Below are positions 13,469 through 25,378 of a stretch of DNA of 64,000 nt, piece after piece. Origin of the DNA: Anarhynchus alexandrinus. Lineage: Eukaryota > Chordata > Aves > Charadriiformes > Charadriidae. The first letter of the stretch is position 1. Each line of letters starts with the position of its first letter. Both the position numbers and the translations under genes were made by a program. The stretch lies in the NCBI GenBank assembly GCA_008711295.1, contig VUYV01000735.1, forward strand, positions 110,857 through 174,856. Direction: 5' to 3'. Under the pieces are notes generated by a model, which worked only from the letters and a program-made list of their open reading frames with translations, did not search any database and had not been told where the DNA came from.

Positions 13469-16400
13469 AAGAGCTCATGTTGGTTTTTTCCTAGCTGAAG
13501 CCCACTTGCAGCATTTCTACCTTACTGAAATGAAAGCGAGCAATTTTAAATGTAATATTCGGCATCTCTCACAGTTATCTTAAGCTTGAATATATTTTCC
13601 TTGGGTTTTGGTAAGTATTTGATGTTGTTGCTCCTCTGTCACGTGACAGAAGAGTAATATCCAGGAGTGCATGGTTTGCTGAGGAGTGGGATGGCTTATG
13701 GCATACACCCAGGGAATTTTTGTGAAGTACTCCTTTCTGGGAGTAGGGCCATGTTGAAGACTGTACAGAGAATAAAACAAAAGGCTCAGGTCACACTTTA
13801 TCCAGGCAGGCAGGTTAGATAGCTCCCAAGATGACAGATTTAACTAAACTTAGAGTCAGCCATCAGTACACCTCGTTATTTTGCAGTACATTCACATGAA
13901 GGGAGAGGGATGGCTCAAGAAACAAAGTTAAATCATCACACTCCAACACATATATCACAGCCCTCAGTCAATTTGTGGAGGCATAGGTGACAAATTAACA
14001 AATTTAGATTACAAAAGCACTTTCCAAATATAGCTGGAGTCCTAGGTCTTTGCCTATAAGAATACAGAGTGTGGCTGGGAATTGTATACACACACGAACT
14101 TAAGACCAGTACACACGGCTATACAGACCACTCAATTTCTACAGGTACTTAAAATATAGTTACTTTGAAGTTACTGGCTGCTCTGTCTCTTTCAACACTG
14201 AATAAACATCTGTAACATGTAACCATATGAATTTGAATGGTTTGTTCTAAAGAGCGAATAAGGTACAGAGCATAATTGCTTGCATAAGCAACAACTAGTA
14301 TTGATAGTGGGGCTGCAAATACAAGAGTTGCTGCTATGGCTCCCAGGTATTTACTGGTGTGTTTATATATGTATATATGTATGTAAATCGTGTGTGATTT
14401 TTTTCCTGAAAGCTTGCCTTTTGCAATTTGGTATTATATTATTATGTTGACACTGCAACAGCGCAGTGTCATTGGGATGCTGAGACATATACTACAGACG
14501 AAGTTGTCTTCCTTCATGGTAGTGGGGATATCGTCAAGGTTTAGATAAATAGAAGTTGCACTCCCCCATTCTTCCTTCCAGCAACTACTCCAGTCCACAG
14601 GAAAAAAAAAACAAACCAAAACCAAACCAAACCTATTTTATCACCAGAAACCTCGAGTACTTTCTGTTTTGGGTAATTCCCCATGCTGCAACATCAGCAG
14701 GTACGTACTTACCTGTGCAGCTCACAAACTGCCTGCTTTTCTAGGCTGTTATTTCAGATGCACCTGCAGCTGGTACTTCCATGGAGTTCTCTGCATGCAG
14801 CTCAATTAGAATGGCAGTAACAGCCTACAGATGTTTATCAAATCTACGGCAACAAGGAAGGTTCAGATTAACCACTGATTGCTTCCCCTCGCCCTTAAAT
14901 CCCATACACTTCTTACACAGCTATTCAACTGAACCGAAATAGTGCAATCCCCTTATAACACTTTATTTTATAACTAACAAGCAAAAGGATGTGACACTAA
15001 CAGGAGAGGTGACCCTGGTTCTCACCCAGTGCCTAGACTAGTAATTCTTCTCCTCCAACTACAATGGTGATGGGAGATGATTGGAAATCTCTGGTTTGAC
15101 TGCTTTTGAAAACCCAGGAAACAGTTCGGTTTTGCTGCTCTTGCTCCTCTCTCACATCACAATGGTACATTTTTCACTGTGATAAAATTAGTTGTAAAGA
15201 CCCAGGAAAAGTGAGTCTGCTTGCAATGAAAATAAAGTCATGACTGGGAGAACAGTAAGGTACACAACTGTCCGCATAAAACACTGTTCTGAACCGTCAT
15301 TAATAGCAAAACTCAATGTTTTTTGAAATAATTTTTACCTGGTCAGAGATGGAGAAAGTCTGAAGATACATGCAAGTCCACTCCTCAAGATTTTCAGCCC
15401 AACTTCATATATGAAGCCAGTTTTGATATGGAGTACAGAGCTGGATGATTTATCTCAAACAAAAAGTCTGATAATCCTGAACCACTAGCTAAAACACAAT
15501 ATTGCCAATTTTGTGAGCTGTCAGCAGCTGTGTAATAAATACCTATAAAATAAACACAGTAAGAAGTTTAGATGAAGATCTCAGAATATTTATGGATAGA
15601 ATATTATGCTAGAATATTTATACATTTTGGCAATAATGGGAATGGTCTAAGCCAACTGCTGCATCGCGTTCTTCTGATTTTCAGACAAATATCATCCAGC
15701 ATGTATTGGAGCTAGTCAACAGTTAACATTTAAACACATTTGTAAAAGAAATGTTACGATTCTTTAAAAAAACCCAAAGTTGTTATTTCTTCCAAAACAT
15801 GTTGGCCTTGAACTTTTTTTGCACTGCATCACAGATATACTTACAAGCTTTAACTGGTATTGAAAAATGCAGCAAAATAATATGCAAACTGTCATCAGAC
15901 TAAAAGCCACTTCTGTTCTGTTAGACTGTGTGTGAAAAATAGCTTAGTGTCACTGGAGTACTGCAGGCAGAGTTTGAAGAGATGCTTTCCCAAGGTTTTC
16001 AATGTATCCTTAAAACAATCAAGTAGTACTTTACCAAATTTCCTTTGGTCCCACAGAATTGTAAAGGATATGTATTTTTTAAAAACTAAATTGTTAAACA
16101 ACCAAACTTCTCCATTTAAAAAGAAGTCTTAATTCTTCACCTATTTCAGTTTACGTAGCAGTAAGTAATTGGTTATAACTCTGCTCCTACAGAAGGAAAA
16201 TAAATCTTGAAATCAACATTTCACCTGAAGAAACCGCAAGTAATCTATTCCAGCCCAGAGAAGGGCTATTAATGCCTTCACTGCTGCTCTGGATCTTTGT
16301 TTTCTCCTTTCTCTCTTCCTCTCAACACCAATATGCTTATAAAAAAACCAAACCACTCCTGCAGTTACAGTGTTTTCAAACACGCTTTCAACATTTTCCT

Positions 16401-17289
16401 TTGTGAGGCTTTGTTCCTCACCACCTGCTTGGCTGCTGATACAGTGTTATGTACAGGCAGTATGCAGGGCACACACTGAACGCGCCAGGCGAGCCTGGGT
16501 CAGAGCAGCAGACAGAAAAACCTGCTTCCAAAGATAAGCTGAAAAGAAAGCATTTGCTCTTCCCCATAGTTCAGTTAGTGCCCTGAAAAAAAAAAAAATG
16601 CATCAAAATGATTTTCTAAATTCTAGCGGCTTCGAGAAGTCCCTTACTAGGGGCCAAATCCCCTCACTGCTCCACAAGTGTCTTAAGGACCCACATTTAA
16701 CAAAGCACGTCTTTTTTTTTTTCTCTAAAGGATGGATCTTAGCAGTTGCATTCATTTTAGGTGTCAGAGGATGCTGTATGTTACATTTCAGTTACACTTC
16801 CCGGCTGACACTGTCATCTCGTTAACACAAAGAGCTATTTTGCTGCAGTTGGATCTGTTACCAACATATGTTTCCCAACTGATTCTTCCGGCTTTGAATT
16901 ACGGAAGTTGTGTGTCCAGGTCTCTCCTGGGAAAAAGGTTGTCTTAGAAAATCAAAAGCAAGATCAGGGATGGGGCAAGACTACTGAAAAAATGAAAGAC
17001 TTGTCAGAGTCCTGGGTTACATGGCAAAAACTAAGGGTTTTTTCCTGAAGAATTTAGCTCCAGAAACTGGAAGATACTATGTCACAGTTTAACCTTCCTT
17101 AGTTGGCCAAAGATATAACTCAAAACTACAAAACTGCTCCAAAAGCCCAAGCTGTTACTTGCTAATAATCTCCACTTTCAGAAATACGTATCAAAGGTTT
17201 TTACAAGCAGAAATTAAATCTGTGGAGAACATTGTTAAAATATACAAGCATTAAACCCATTTTAGAGATGTGGAAACAAAGACAAAGAC

Positions 17290-17410
17290 GATGTATGTTC
17301 AAACCCCGGAGCCCGGACACTCGGCACGGCGGGAGCACCGCTGGATGCGTCGCAGCCGTCCTAACGGCCTGTGGAAGAGCAGCACGCTCACGCCGGTACA
17401 GAGGGATCGC
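17290..17410. other. Isolated CpG-rich patch
   Basis: About 120 bp with an unusual density of CpG dinucleotides (for example cccggacactcggcacggcg and ctcacgccggtac) inside otherwise AT-rich DNA. It is too short for a standard CpG island and no exon or TATA box is evident beside it. It may be a decayed mobile-element fragment or a small unmethylated regulatory site; the sequence alone does not choose. Confidence 0.3.
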
Positions 17411-19572
17411 TGATACATTATGGATGAGCTCCTATTGAATTTCATACGAAGTAGCACAAACCTGAAAACATAATGATATGATTTGCACCACGGTTTTGAT
17501 AACACAATGAAACTAATTAAAAGCTGATCATTAACAATCTTCGCAAGTGCATGAAACAACTATTTAAGCAGAGACAATAACCTTTTTAAGGGTCTACACA
17601 ATCTAACATCCATGATTTCGCACTTTCTTTTGTTAAGTGGTTCTTTCTGCAATTAGTGTCAGCGCTGTTAGAAGTCAAAGATGAAAACGCTTCTCCGCAA
17701 GCGAGAGTCCTACTATAAATCCATTACATACTTTTCTTTTTTTTAATGTTTGAAGGGGAGAAACACCGAGAATGAAACAGAAGAAAATATGTCTCAAAAC
17801 AAAACCCAATTTGTAAGCCACACTAGTTAGTGGATATTTACTGGCTTCATTTCAAAGCTCTTCCCACACCAGTCTCCACACAGAAGTAAAATGTGGGGAA
17901 GGAGTTCAAATTCCCACCTTTTTAATTTCCCTGGGCAGAGCTGAATGTCCCATGTTTAAAAGAATGAAGGAGAAAGGCGGCATTGCCACTTCTACATTCC
18001 AAAATCTATTCTTTCTCAAATATCTTTGGCTATTAGGAAGCAAATTTAGCTACTGATCTAATTTGTTTCAACTTATAAGTACTAATACCCAAGCAAACAT
18101 ATGTTGAACAGCCTGGTTAAGAATATTTAATGAGAATTTAGTTACCGATTTGTAAATGAAAAGTGCAAATGTGGCAGTTGCCATAGATCCTTGTAGTTCC
18201 TTGCTGGCACTGAGCCCAGCGAGGCTTAAAAATATGCAACATATTGACGGGAGAAAGGGAGAGAAAATTTGAATATTATGTGTAAAACTTGCTGTGAAAA
18301 TACAATTCTGCATATGGGTCTTAATGCAAATTGTACGAGCAAGACAAAATAATTCTGAACACATTTATGTATGCTTTGTGCTGATGGGATTAATGCAAAT
18401 ATTATAGTCACACCATAAATTCACAATGAAGTGAATGCCTACAGGCAATTCGGTTTCCTGTCCTTGGTAGCTGGGAACAGAACTGTGTTCTGTTCTACAT
18501 TTGTCAGCAAATGCAATGGTGAGGAATAATCTCTTCACTTGTACCTACCTCTTTGTGACATTTCAGCCTTGGAAACGGGAATGCCCTTTATTGAAGAAAC
18601 AGCCACTGAGAAGACACATCGTGTTCTCATTCCTGGAGAAAAGAAGGAATGCAAAAGAGAGCTAACAGGCCATTATTAAACCCTAATGCTAACAGAAGTT
18701 AAGCCTAATGTATTAATAAATTATGATAAACTCTAGTACTCCCCTCCTCCCCTGATTACCATATCCATTTCTGTAAACTCTTGCCTCATTTTCCTTCCTC
18801 GCCCTTGTCTAGGAAGTAAAAGAACCCTGAGAATGGGAAACTAAAGAGCTGCTGCTGAAAGAGATTACTAGTCAGCACCCCCAGTTCCCTTCACCAACCA
18901 GGAAAGAATAGCCCTTATAAAAGATATTTGAGTTGAAGAGTCTTTTCTGGGTGACCTGCCCAGTGGGGCACTGTCCTAGCGAAGAGTTTTTCCTAATGCA
19001 CAGTCCGAACCTCCCAAGACTTGAGTTGTGGCTGCTGCCCCTTGTATCACTACTGAGAAGGTGTCACCTCCAATTACTACTTGGAGAGCAGTTCCAACGC
19101 TGCCACCAGGTCACACTTTAACCTCCCTTTTGAGAAGAAGCAATCTAGCAGGAGCTTCTCCTCCCTGAGGAAGCACAGCTCCTTCCATCCCCTGATGTCA
19201 ACTCATACCCCGCTCCCCAGGCAGGCAGAACGTGTCTCTGCCATGCATTCACAGCCTGCCTTAAAGCAATCCAAAAAAATAACAGGCATCAGAAAAGGAA
19301 ACACAATTAAACAAGCAAGTACTTCAAAACACTGCACAGACAACAGCAGTACTTTCCAGTTGTGCTGCGTGGTCACACACAGTGTGTACCTTCCATCTTA
19401 CAATGGAGAGAAAAGTTTTAGTTTCCTTACAGACTTTCGTCCCTTTAAACTCTTTCACTTTTATAGCATTGGTAGGAATGAAAGGGATTCTATTTCACAC
19501 ACACACATGTAAACCAAAACAGACATAACCGCCAGCTGTTTTGGCAGACCCAATGGCCTAACTAGGAGTGTG

Positions 19573-20106
19573 ATTCTGCCCTGGTGAGGCCACATCTGGA
19601 TTACTGTGTCCAGTTCTGCGCTCCCCAGTTCAAGACAGACAGGGAACTACTGGAGAGAGTCCAGCAGAGGGCTACGGAGATGCTCAGGGGACTGGAGCAT
19701 CTGTCTTCTAAGGAAAGGCTGAGAGCCCTGGGGCTCTTTAGTCTGGAGAAGAGAAGATTGAGAGGGGATCTCATCAATGCTGATCAATATCTAAAAGTCG
19801 GATGTAAAAAGGATGGGGCCTGACTTTTCAGTGGTGCCCAGTGACAGGACAAGAGACAACGGGCACAAACTGGAACACAAGAAATTCTGTCTGAATATAA
19901 TGAAAAACTTCTTTACTTTGAGGGTGGCAGAGCACTGGCACAGGCTGCCCAGAGAGGACGGGGAGTCTCCTTCTCTGGAGATATTCAAAACCCACCTGGA
20001 TGCGATCCTGTCCAACCTGCTGTAGGGAAACCTGCTTTGGCTGGGGGTACTTGGACTAGATGATCTCCGAAGGTCCCTTCCAACCCTGACCAGTCTGTGA
20101 TTCTGT
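19573..20106 (+). mobile_element. CR1 LINE, 5'-truncated 3' part
   Basis: CR1 is the dominant avian non-LTR retrotransposon. This copy begins inside the end of ORF2 (reverse-transcriptase protein). The residues [15 protein letters not shown], typical of the C-terminal ORF2 region of CR1, lie in one frame and end at a stop near 19821. The continuation (ending [13 protein letters not shown]) lies in another frame that overlaps it by a few bases, so the ORF is broken near 19.81 kb. A short 3' UTR follows, with the CR1 hallmark gatgatctccgaaggtccc, and the copy ends in the octamer-type tail TGATTCTGT at 20098-20106. The 5' truncation and the lack of a poly(A) tail fit CR1 insertion. It is inactive. 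Confidence 0.93.
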
Positions 20107-23100
20107 CAGCAGGCTGCGCAGTTCGGTTTGTGCTGTGGGTGTTGGTTGCCCCGGCTGAGTCACAGCTGGCACTCAGCGTCTCTGCCAGGCACGGCCGGGT
20201 GCCCAGAAGCTGAACCGCAGCCACCTGCAAAGCAACCAGTTTGTGCCTTGCCCGGTGTCAGTCAGGAATTCTGTGGAATCAGAAACGATAAAATCCAGCT
20301 CTCCAGAAGAGCCTTTAACTGCCTCAATTAGTTGATTAGTTTGCAAGGGCCCCTTTTATTGCCCACATGCGGCCCCGTGCACTGCCTGTCTGTCACTGGG
20401 GGCTGCGTCCCGCACCCGCGCGCTCTGCTGAGCCCACAGGAGCTGCACGCAGAAGGCATCGCTCTGACAGCAGCTTCCGAGCATTTATCGTCACGTCCTG
20501 GCAATCGTTTGTTCACGAAACTGGGGGTTCCAGAGGCTTACTTTTTGGTCACATTTGGGTGGATTTTCACAATTACACAAAACCCAAAACTTCAGAGGAG
20601 CAGTTAGCAAAGCTCCTCTTTTACAGATTTCCTATCCCCACTTCAGATTACAAACAGACTTTAGTACCTCAAAATAAAACCTCATAAAGAAGTTTTAAGA
20701 AGGGATGAAACAATGTTTTCCTGTCTATTATTATTTCCAGAAATTCCAACTACTTTAGATGAATTTTTTCCTTTCTTCCTGCTCTCCAAATCTATCTTTA
20801 AAAAAAAAATAAAAATATATATATATCACACTAGGCACACACAAAATACTCGCATTTTCCTTAAGCCTGAGTGGCTTAAATTTGACACACCTATAAACAT
20901 TTGAAGACTTTTTTTTTAAATGTAAAATTTCAGAAAACCTCAACTGGGCACTCTGCTGCTTATACATATGTTAAATACATAACCTTAAGGAATTCATAAA
21001 ATACCACACAGAACATTAAGAAACCACATGAAATATAAAATCACTGAAGAGTGAAAACAGGAAAAAAAAAACCCAGTATTTTCAAAAAACAAATCTTAAA
21101 ATAAGTGTATTATTTCAAGTACATTTTCCGTGAGTGATCTGAGACAGACTTCTGTTCAAATCACCTGTACGCACCCCCGTGTGCCATGAAGACCACACGG
21201 ACAGCAGAGGTGCCACCGGGATGTCTACGTGGGTACACCATCCCTGGCATCCCGTGTCCCGCAGAGATACGGAGCATGTCATGGGCCACAGAGGCACAAA
21301 TCCTCAGCTGTGCATGGTTCAGCAGCTCAGTGGCAGCAAGTACTGCAGAGTCTCTTATGGGAAAAGCCCTCAGCTTAAATAATGAATCTTCTACTTTCTC
21401 AGCTATGACCGAGGAGAGCTACAAAGCAATTCAGATTTTTATGTGTTTATAGGTATTTAGAAAAATGTTTATACATCCTAATTAAGTTCCTATAGTCCCT
21501 TCTATTTTCTTCCATAGGATTTCTTCTCATCCGTGAATGGTGACATACCCATTATTAAAGCTGATTACACACCAAACAAAGCATCTGAGCATAGTTATAA
21601 AACCTTTACAAGAAGCCATGATCTAATACAGGATCTGCGTGGCTCATTAAGAATCTGAGGAATTACCCTGAAGAAATGTGACTGTTTTATAGAATATTAT
21701 TTGTGTAAAAAGCATTTTTATTGAGTTTTTAAATTACACTGGCGTATAAACTGCCAATCAAAACTGCCTATAAAGAACGAGTGAATGAAATGCTGGTGAA
21801 CAGGCACAATTTATGAAGACAAGGGCTGCGGGATCAAATGAGTTACAACCACACAACAGCATCTGAGGCAAAAGATACTTTGCCTACAGGCAATAACATT
21901 TATCACAACTATCAGCTCAAGTCTATTTCCACCCCTAGCATCAACGAGTTCATTCAAAGTTTAAAGAACTTTAGAGGATGCTTTTTTAAGGATGATTTTG
22001 CCCCAGCAAAATAGGAAATTAAGTTCAATATAATTTGTCCCTGGTTCCTGCGGGGTCACAGGGGACCAGCCTGGCTTGCTTTCTTCAGGCAACAGGGCAG
22101 CATTGAGTATATGAGGATTCACACCATTAACTTCAAAACTAATTTGCACAGAACTTAAGTAAAAGTCAGAACCCACCTTCCTTATAATGATGGGGGAACT
22201 GGGTATTCGGACGAGGCAGAGCAACTGATGGTGTAGCTACTCATTTTACCAAAGAGCAATAACTTTGACAAGATTGAGTTTTGTATTTGTTGGCCTCTTG
22301 TTTCTAGAAAACTAATCTACCTCAAAAGCCAGCCAGCTGAGTACCACCGTCACCACAGTATCTTAGATGTACTCTTAACAGATTCATCCTTCCTCCTCCC
22401 AGCAGGTCAGCACACCCAACACAAACTAAGTCACATCCCACTACACCAAATCTCATTCTACCAACCCACATGTTTGCCGACAGAGCTCATTTCTCTGGCA
22501 GCAGTGACACTTGTCACACAGGACACTTCATGTCTCCTCTCCCTTCCTCTCACAGGAGGTCTTTCAGGGCCACCTGTGACCTCAAGACTCCCTCGGCTCA
22601 CCTATTCCTGGCAATGTTTAAAGCAGCAGAATCGCCCAACGCTTTCAGCAGAGCAGCGATCCCCAAGAACGGTGTGAAGGTAAGGTGGTCGGGAGATAGA
22701 GCAAAGGAGACACACCTACACTCAGCTGCTGTGGTAATAGCTGTCAGTGAAGTTGTTATAAGTGGATATTCTGATGAGGACTGGAACCTCAGTTGGTGCA
22801 GAACAACTGTGCAAACCCTGTCCCACTGCCTGTGAGCAAGGCATTGCCTCAGGGGCTGTGGACACTGAAAGCTTTCTGCACGCTGCAAAGCTGATCTTCT
22901 GATTTCAGGTGCCACAGACAACTCTCCCCAAGCCCGGGGCTTCCAGAGGCAGGTTCAGTTCAGGCTGGGTCACTCCCCACAGAGAAACACCACCACCATG
23001 TCACAGTGACACGCACCCAGCAGTTTAAGGCTCAGGACCAGCTTGGTCACCACCGCTCTTACAGAAGTACCCACCTGCAGAAGCATGGGCTGCAACGAGC

Positions 23101-25258
23101 TTGTTCACCAGTTCCACCACACTGTAGTATTAGGAAGGAAAAATCCCACAAGCTGTGTGCCACAGTATCTGGAGAAATAGAAAACGGGGAAACAGTAACA
23201 TGGGGACACAGGAACTGCCAAATCTTTTTCTTTTTTTTTTCTTTTCTTTTCTTTTTTTTTGCACTATAACTTGCTATCCAACCTCGACAGCAGATAGTAG
23301 AATCTGTCCTGTACCTTCATCAGGAAGACTTACGCAGGTCATGGACAACTATTTAGCAGGATAAAAATCACTTATGTGGATTGTCTGTCTTCAGTCACCA
23401 GCTTTCTTCATTACCTTTGCCAACTAGAAATCCCTCTGCTTCACTTAATATACACAATCCTTTTAATAGCAACCAATATTGACGTATTTAACATTTCCAC
23501 TGCTGATAAAAAAAAAATCTTTTATGTGTTTAAAATATTAATTTTGAAGCACAGCATTCTCAAAATGCTCCTATACCATCTCAACATAACCAACTATCTA
23601 AGAATAAACCCACAGTTGTCATTAACAACCTCCCAATGGCATACTCAGTACCCCCAGGCTTACAAGTTATCATAAAGCATTAATCCAACATTAAAAAAAA
23701 TTAAAATATATAAATAATTGTACAGTGAAATAACAAACAGCAATAAATCAGAGAACATCAGTACTTCTAAATAGCACCCCGAGGGCTGCCCAGCTTACTT
23801 GGGAGTTAGGCAGGATTGCAGCACGAGGCTTCTCAGGCCAAATCTGCCCCAGTTTGGTTGCAAGCAAATTCACCTATGGAGTTTCAGCTGAAGCCCATCT
23901 GTCCATCAGACATGAAAGGAGAAAAGCCCAAAGAATGGCTAACAAGGAAGAGGTGGGTTTTTTGTCTTTTGCCATTAAAGTCTAAAGTGCACCCCAGCTG
24001 TGTGCAAGCATGTAGCCATCATTAATAGTACTACAAACTTTTATTTAAAACAGAAACAAGTTTAAGCTGAGATTCTTATAGAAGTAGCCTCTAAGTTCTG
24101 TGTTACTGAGAGGAAAAAGGAACCCCAAACCAAGAACTGTAAACCATGTGGCTTTTTTAATTAAGAAAAAAATATTTTCACCGAATGCATTATAACCAGG
24201 TGCTGGCTCAGTGTGCCATGCAAGCCTGTCCTAAAAACAGTAGCTATCCACGTATTTTAAACTCTGCCCTAAACCCATGCCCATTCCTACACTCCGAGAG
24301 CATAAGCTAGCTCAATTGTTTCAAACCAGATTTTCTCTTAAAGATCAAATCTTAAAGCTTATGTTTCAAAGATACTTCTGACCTGTTTGATTTCTGAACA
24401 GCATGAAATCAGTTAACTCTTGTGTCACAACAAGGTGACTTTGTTATTCTATTTATCCCCTTCGGTGAAGGATAGCACTCAAAAGTTTGGAGGGTGAGGT
24501 ATTCTTTTGCCGAGATAATGTATTGGACAGCAACTGTAAACTTTTGAAGACCTTCATACTGGGAATTTTGCAGATTTCTTGCTAATACTGTTTCTGTATT
24601 AGCTATCTGAGAGACCTGCTTGGGCAGTTACTGTTTTTTTAGAAAAACAGGTTAAAAAAAGTTGCTGTTCAGGGGCAGCTGCACTCTACAGAGTTAGTCA
24701 TCTCACTGACGGATTTAAAAAGTGAAGTTTGGCTGCAAACTTGAGAAGCCTCCATAAAGCCCTCCTCAAGCAGGTCTAGGAAATCTTTCCTTTTCTTTGA
24801 ACACTGCATGCTAAAGAATAAAATAAGGTCACGACCAGAGATGTCAAATTAATTGCCTCCCTTATCTGAAAAAATTCTTCACTGCTGCTGGCTTTCAGTA
24901 GGCACCTAAAAGCTGTCTCTGCTAAGGCCACCTATCTTTAATTAGCTACTGCAGATACACTACACAAAAGAAACATTTAGTGACCGAGTCTCTCAAGTTG
25001 TACAAGTAGATTAAAATAATTTTTAGAAACACCACTGTACTACTACTCTTCCCATCTCCAGCCTTTGCCTCTTCTAGTCATTCTCCTGTCTTCATTTTGC
25101 CCTTCTGCATGTGCAGTGTTTCTAGGTTTAGTCTCATTCTAGCCTTGAATAAGGAGCAACATTGTCTGCTGAAAGCTGAACTTAGTAAAGTGAAATGTCA
25201 ACAAATTATTTCCATATACACAAGATTTTATTATTTTCCTTATATCTTTCATAGATAC
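20107..25258. other. Non-coding DNA, mixed composition
   Basis: The first 400 bp after the CR1 are rather GC-rich (to about 20520), then the DNA returns to AT-rich. No supported gene. Several 60-120 codon ORFs around 20.1-20.7 and 22.5-22.9 kb overlap on both strands without splice borders or recognisable domains. A polypyrimidine tract lies at 23223-23260. Confidence 0.5.
23223..23260. repeat. Polypyrimidine (CTTTT)n tract
   Basis: An uninterrupted C/T run of about 38 bases, mostly T with C at irregular 5-11 base spacing. It could act as a strong acceptor tract on the + strand, but no exon is evident after it. It is most simply an expanded simple repeat. Confidence 0.75.
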
Positions 25259-25378
25259 CTTTGGGGATGAATGTGTTCTCGGTGCCGCTGACTGCAATAC
25301 CAAGCTCTTCCCAATTTATGATCGAGACAGGATGAGTAGAGTCATTTAGCACAGACGCCAAATCCCTCTTGAAGCTCC
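25259..25378 (-). other. Candidate 120-bp phase-1 exon, gene unknown
   Basis: On the minus strand an acceptor (taacctgaaaatag) precedes 120 bp that stay open, and a GTATCT donor follows AAAG. Both borders are phase 1, so the exon would be symmetric and skippable. The translation includes RDLASVLNDSTHPVSIINWE and then ELGIAVSGTENTFIPK, which is not repetitive and is unlike AT-rich chance ORFs. The upstream pyrimidine tract is moderate and interrupted. I do not recognise the protein. It lies on the same strand as the candidate exon at 56.9-57.2 kb, so both could belong to one long gene, but nothing in the window links them. Chance remains possible. Confidence 0.3.

Larger units (their letters stand above)
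10029..19572. other. Non-coding AT-rich DNA with small repeats
   Basis: No supported gene. Contents I can point to: an A run after an AATAAA at about 11981-11998, an AT microsatellite at 13440-13468, a TATATG/TGTATA-rich patch near 14360-14385, an AAACC-type simple stretch near 14608-14632, an A run at 16584-16598, and a small CpG-rich patch at 17290-17410. The text just before that patch (about 17260-17320) loosely resembles the reverse complement of the 3' half of MIR, but too weakly to annotate separately. Confidence 0.55.

Noticed and set aside
17260..17325. MIR fragment on the minus strand
   Set aside because: Only a short 'attttagagatgtggaaac' type match; too weak to call.
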